A stretch of DNA of 6,937 nucleotides from Campylobacter sp. (GTDB taxonomy: Bacteria > Campylobacterota > Campylobacteria > Campylobacterales > Campylobacteraceae), in contig NZ_JAHHTD010000052.1 of the NCBI RefSeq assembly GCF_020024835.1, forward strand, positions 1-6,937. The letters run 5' to 3'. The position numbers and the translations under genes are program-made. The stretch's first letter is position 1. The number at the start of each line of letters is the position of its first letter. Positions 5,380 to 6,937 of this stretch are shown in pieces. The notes beneath the pieces were generated by a model, which ran no database searches, had not been told where the DNA came from, and saw only the letters and a list, made by a program, of their open reading frames with translations.

Positions 5380-6027
5380 ATGGAAGTTTCAAATATACTA
5401 CAAAAAATGTTCGAAGCAATAGGTGTTAAAAATAAAAATCAACTAGCAAAGTATCTAAATATAGAAAATAGCTTTATATCCGGCTGGGAGAAGAGAGGTA
5501 AAATTCCTGAAAAATATATTTATAAAATTTCTCAAGACAGCAATTTACCATATGAATATTTTTTAAATAATACTAATAAAAATGAGTATAATACTAACAA
5601 ATGCAACCAAAGTACCACTTTTTACTCTATACCAAAACTTAATATTTCAGCTTCTGCTGGTGGTGGCAATGAATTAATAGGATTAGAAGAATATGAAACT
5701 GGTGAAATGCTAGAGCTTAGTAAAGCTTTTTTTAAAACAACACCAAAGAATTTAAAAGCTATTAAAGTTGATGGATATTCTATGGTTCCAATGCTTCTAC
5801 CTGATAGCTGGGTGGTATTTGAAGAAACACATGAGTATCAAGGAGATGGATTATATATTTTAAATTTTGATAATCAACTTATGGTCAAGCTTTTGCAATT
5901 AAATCCAATAAGTAAAATTTTGGATATTATTAGTGTTAATAAGGATTACAAAAGCTACAGCATAGATCTAAAAGACTCACAAATTGAGTTAATTATACAA
6001 GGCAAGGTTCTGCGTTCTATTATATAG
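5380..6027 (+). CDS. Phage repressor, CI-type HTH with LexA-like S24 peptidase domain
   Basis: 215 aa. It keeps the prophage silent by binding the operators upstream. N-terminal helix-turn-helix at about 16-50 (KNKNQLAKYLNIENSFISGW), then a polar linker (60-80), then a LexA/UmuD-like autoprotease: cleavage-site pair A93-G94 in ISASAGGG, catalytic Ser134 in VDGYSMVPML, and Lys170 in LMVKLLQL. Spacings are close to LexA (A84-G85, S119, K156), so RecA-stimulated self-cleavage and SOS induction are expected. Mu's own repressor lacks this domain, so this is a functional counterpart of Mu c rather than a homologue. Ribosome site GAGG at 5366-5369, ATG at 5380. It is divergent from ner and followed 14 nt later by the membrane-protein gene, likely in one transcript. 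Confidence 0.9.
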   Translation: MEVSNILQKMFEAIGVKNKNQLAKYLNIENSFISGWEKRGKIPEKYIYKISQDSNLPYEYFLNNTNKNEYNTNKCNQSTTFYSIPKLNISASAGGGNELIGLEEYETGEMLELSKAFFKTTPKNLKAIKVDGYSMVPMLLPDSWVVFEETHEYQGDGLYILNFDNQLMVKLLQLNPISKILDIISVNKDYKSYSIDLKDSQIELIIQGKVLRSII

Positions 6028-6041
6028 TTTAAGGATTTAAA

Positions 6042-6785
6042 ATGAATGTTGTATTATTAATATTAATAATTATTTTTATTATTATTTTATGTAATTATTT
6101 ATATAGAAGAATAAAAGGAATGCCAGATAAATCACTGAAAGAAACTTGGAGCGATCTTAAACTTGAATGGTGTAAATACAAGCAAGAAAGTAAAGAAGAT
6201 TGGGATAAGTATAAGCAAAAATGTAAAAAAATTGATGAAGAATATAGACAAAAAATACAAACAATAAATGAGGAATTTGTAAAGAAAAAAGAACAAAAAG
6301 ACTTAGTAAAAATAGAAGACTCTTATAAAGAAATATATGAAGAATATAAAAACTTTTCTATAGATGAACGAGGTAAATTTTTACATAATTTGCTTTTAAA
6401 CGATCAAGATGAATATGTAGAAGTGTTAAGATTTATTCAAATCGCAGAAGAAAGCGTTGATATAGCTTTAAAATCAAAAAATAAAGATGTTGCAGAAAGC
6501 AGAAGAAAACTTGCATTAGAAATGGAACAAAAAATACAAGAAAGACATCCTAAAGCTTATGGTTTAATTGCTGGTATTATTCAGCTTTTAAAAGATAATT
6601 ATGATCTAAGTCTTTTTGAAAATCAATGTATTAAGTATTATGAAGACGCTAAGAAACTAAAAACCATTAAATCTAGGCAAAAAAGAATTGATTGTATAAA
6701 TGATTTAATAAAAGAAGCTGAAATAAATCCTAAAATTGATAAAAAAATTATTGATTTTTGGAAAAATAAAGTAAAAGAAATATAA
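6042..6785 (+). CDS. Membrane-anchored coiled-coil protein of unknown function, outside the repressor
   Basis: 247 aa, unknown family. Residues 3-20 form one hydrophobic helix (VVLLILIIIFIIILCNYL) followed by YRRIK, which predicts an N-terminal anchor with the rest in the cytoplasm. Residues 30-105 are highly charged with heptad-like spacing and evenly placed tryptophans (W36, W43, W54), suggesting a long coiled coil. The 106-247 part is helical and soluble, with no enzyme motif I can identify. A clear ribosome site (AAGGA, 6031-6035) precedes the ATG, 14 nt after the repressor stop, so co-expression in the lysogen is likely. It is the outermost gene, only about 30 bp from the end-repeat cluster, a slot not used in Mu. 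A lysogen-expressed exclusion or defence role fits the position but is unproven. Confidence 0.8.
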   Translation: MNVVLLILIIIFIIILCNYLYRRIKGMPDKSLKETWSDLKLEWCKYKQESKEDWDKYKQKCKKIDEEYRQKIQTINEEFVKKKEQKDLVKIEDSYKEIYEEYKNFSIDERGKFLHNLLLNDQDEYVEVLRFIQIAEESVDIALKSKNKDVAESRRKLALEMEQKIQERHPKAYGLIAGIIQLLKDNYDLSLFENQCIKYYEDAKKLKTIKSRQKRIDCINDLIKEAEINPKIDKKIIDFWKNKVKEI

Positions 6786-6812
6786 TAATTACATTTTAAG
6801 TTTAAGCTTTGT
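6786..6812. other. Short gap between the last gene and the end repeats
   Basis: Twenty-seven A/T-rich bases after the stop of the membrane-protein gene, with no clear terminator of their own. The inverted end-site copy and its partner just beyond (6821-6846) can form an imperfect A/T-rich hairpin that might end the rightward transcript. Confidence 0.3.
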
Positions 6813-6882
6813 GGAAAATTAAAATTACACCAAAAAGTGTATTTTTATTTTTCTAAGGTGTATTTTTATTTTTCCGCCGACA
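6813..6882 (-). repeat. Phage left-end transposase sites and terminus
   Basis: Three copies of one motif: GTGTATTTTTATTTTTC at 6858-6874 and again at 6837-6853 (17/17 identical, 21 bp apart, two helical turns), and an inverted copy at 6813-6831 with 2 mismatches in 19 to the outer copy. The outer copy lies 7 bp from a minus-strand terminus TGTCGGCGG (6882-6874), which ends in TG as Mu and Tn7 ends do. These are the expected binding sites of the transposase encoded here. The exact boundary at 6882 is inferred from the TG and the repeat spacing. Confidence 0.75.
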
Positions 6883-6937
6883 TTAAGCCAACAATACTCA
6901 TACCCATCACACTCATAAGGATCAAAGCAGTGCATTC
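6883..6937 (-). pseudogene. Host flank, perhaps an interrupted membrane-protein gene
   Basis: Outside the inferred phage terminus. On the minus strand one frame is open for the whole 55 bases and reads ECTALILMSVMGMSIVGL, strongly hydrophobic like a membrane helix. At the junction it would run into the phage end, adding MSAEK and a stop. If so, the insertion cut a host gene. One other minus frame and one plus frame are also open over so short a stretch, so the call is weak. The first five bases (TTAAG, 6883-6887) are the expected half of a 5-bp target duplication. Confidence 0.35.

Larger units (their letters stand above)
1..6882 (-). mobile_element. Left (repressor/transposase) end of a Mu-like transposable prophage
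   Basis: Repressor, Ner-like protein, transposase A, ATPase B and Gam occur in the order known from phage Mu, and the block ends in repeated sites plus a TG/CA terminus at 6882. The strand given is that of the early operon. The prophage continues past the left window edge, so its right end, structural genes and lysis genes are not visible. Mu-like prophages of this gene order are known in Campylobacter; that link is from memory of the family, not from a search. Confidence 0.9.

Noticed and set aside
6813..6874. Repeats considered as a CRISPR array
   Set aside because: Only three copies, one inverted, with spacers of 4-5 bp; they fit transposase end sites.

Overview
This window is the left end of a Mu-like transposable prophage in an AT-rich epsilonproteobacterial genome, most likely Campylobacter (C. 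jejuni/C. coli group). The organism call rests on the very A/T-rich codon choice, AAGGA-type ribosome sites, and a gene order matching the Mu-like prophages I remember from Campylobacter. No host gene in view fixes the species. The prophage runs from the left window edge, beyond which it continues, to about position 6882. The last 55 bases look like interrupted host DNA.

Layout, from the phage end inward (right to left). At 6813-6882 lie three copies of a 17-19 bp transposase-site-like repeat, followed by a Tn7/Mu-type terminus (TGTCGGCGG on the minus strand). Next, on the plus strand, come a membrane-anchored, coiled-coil protein of unknown function (6042-6785) and, upstream of it, a LexA/CI-type repressor (5380-6027). 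A 150 bp divergent control region follows, with two palindromic operators 40 bp apart, a near-consensus leftward promoter and a long inverted repeat. All genes further left are on the minus strand and read leftward: a small Ner/Cro-like DNA-binding protein, transposase A (DDE), the AAA+ target-selection ATPase B, a tiny sigma-region-4-like helix-turn-helix protein, a 61-aa unknown, a DUF4406/deoxyribosyltransferase-like protein, the DNA-end-binding protein Gam, a YopX-family protein, and what looks like a broken start of another phage gene at the window edge.

How they work together. In a lysogen the repressor should hold the leftward early promoter off through the paired operators. It keeps all residues needed for RecA-stimulated self-cleavage, so the phage is probably SOS-inducible, unlike Mu itself. 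On induction ner-A-B and the following early genes are transcribed as one tightly packed operon (gaps of 1-2 nt, or ATGA overlaps). A and B carry out replicative transposition, and Gam protects DNA ends. The membrane protein sits next to the repressor at the very end of the phage, a good position for a gene expressed in the lysogen, such as an exclusion or defence function. That role is inferred from position only.

The least ordinary features are the extra gene outside the repressor, a duplicated terminator-like hairpin with changed but still pairing stems, a transposase with Tn7 TnsB-like D(35)E spacing and a Tn7-like terminus, and small decayed or unannotated reading frames at 1-77, 132-209 and 1071-1188.
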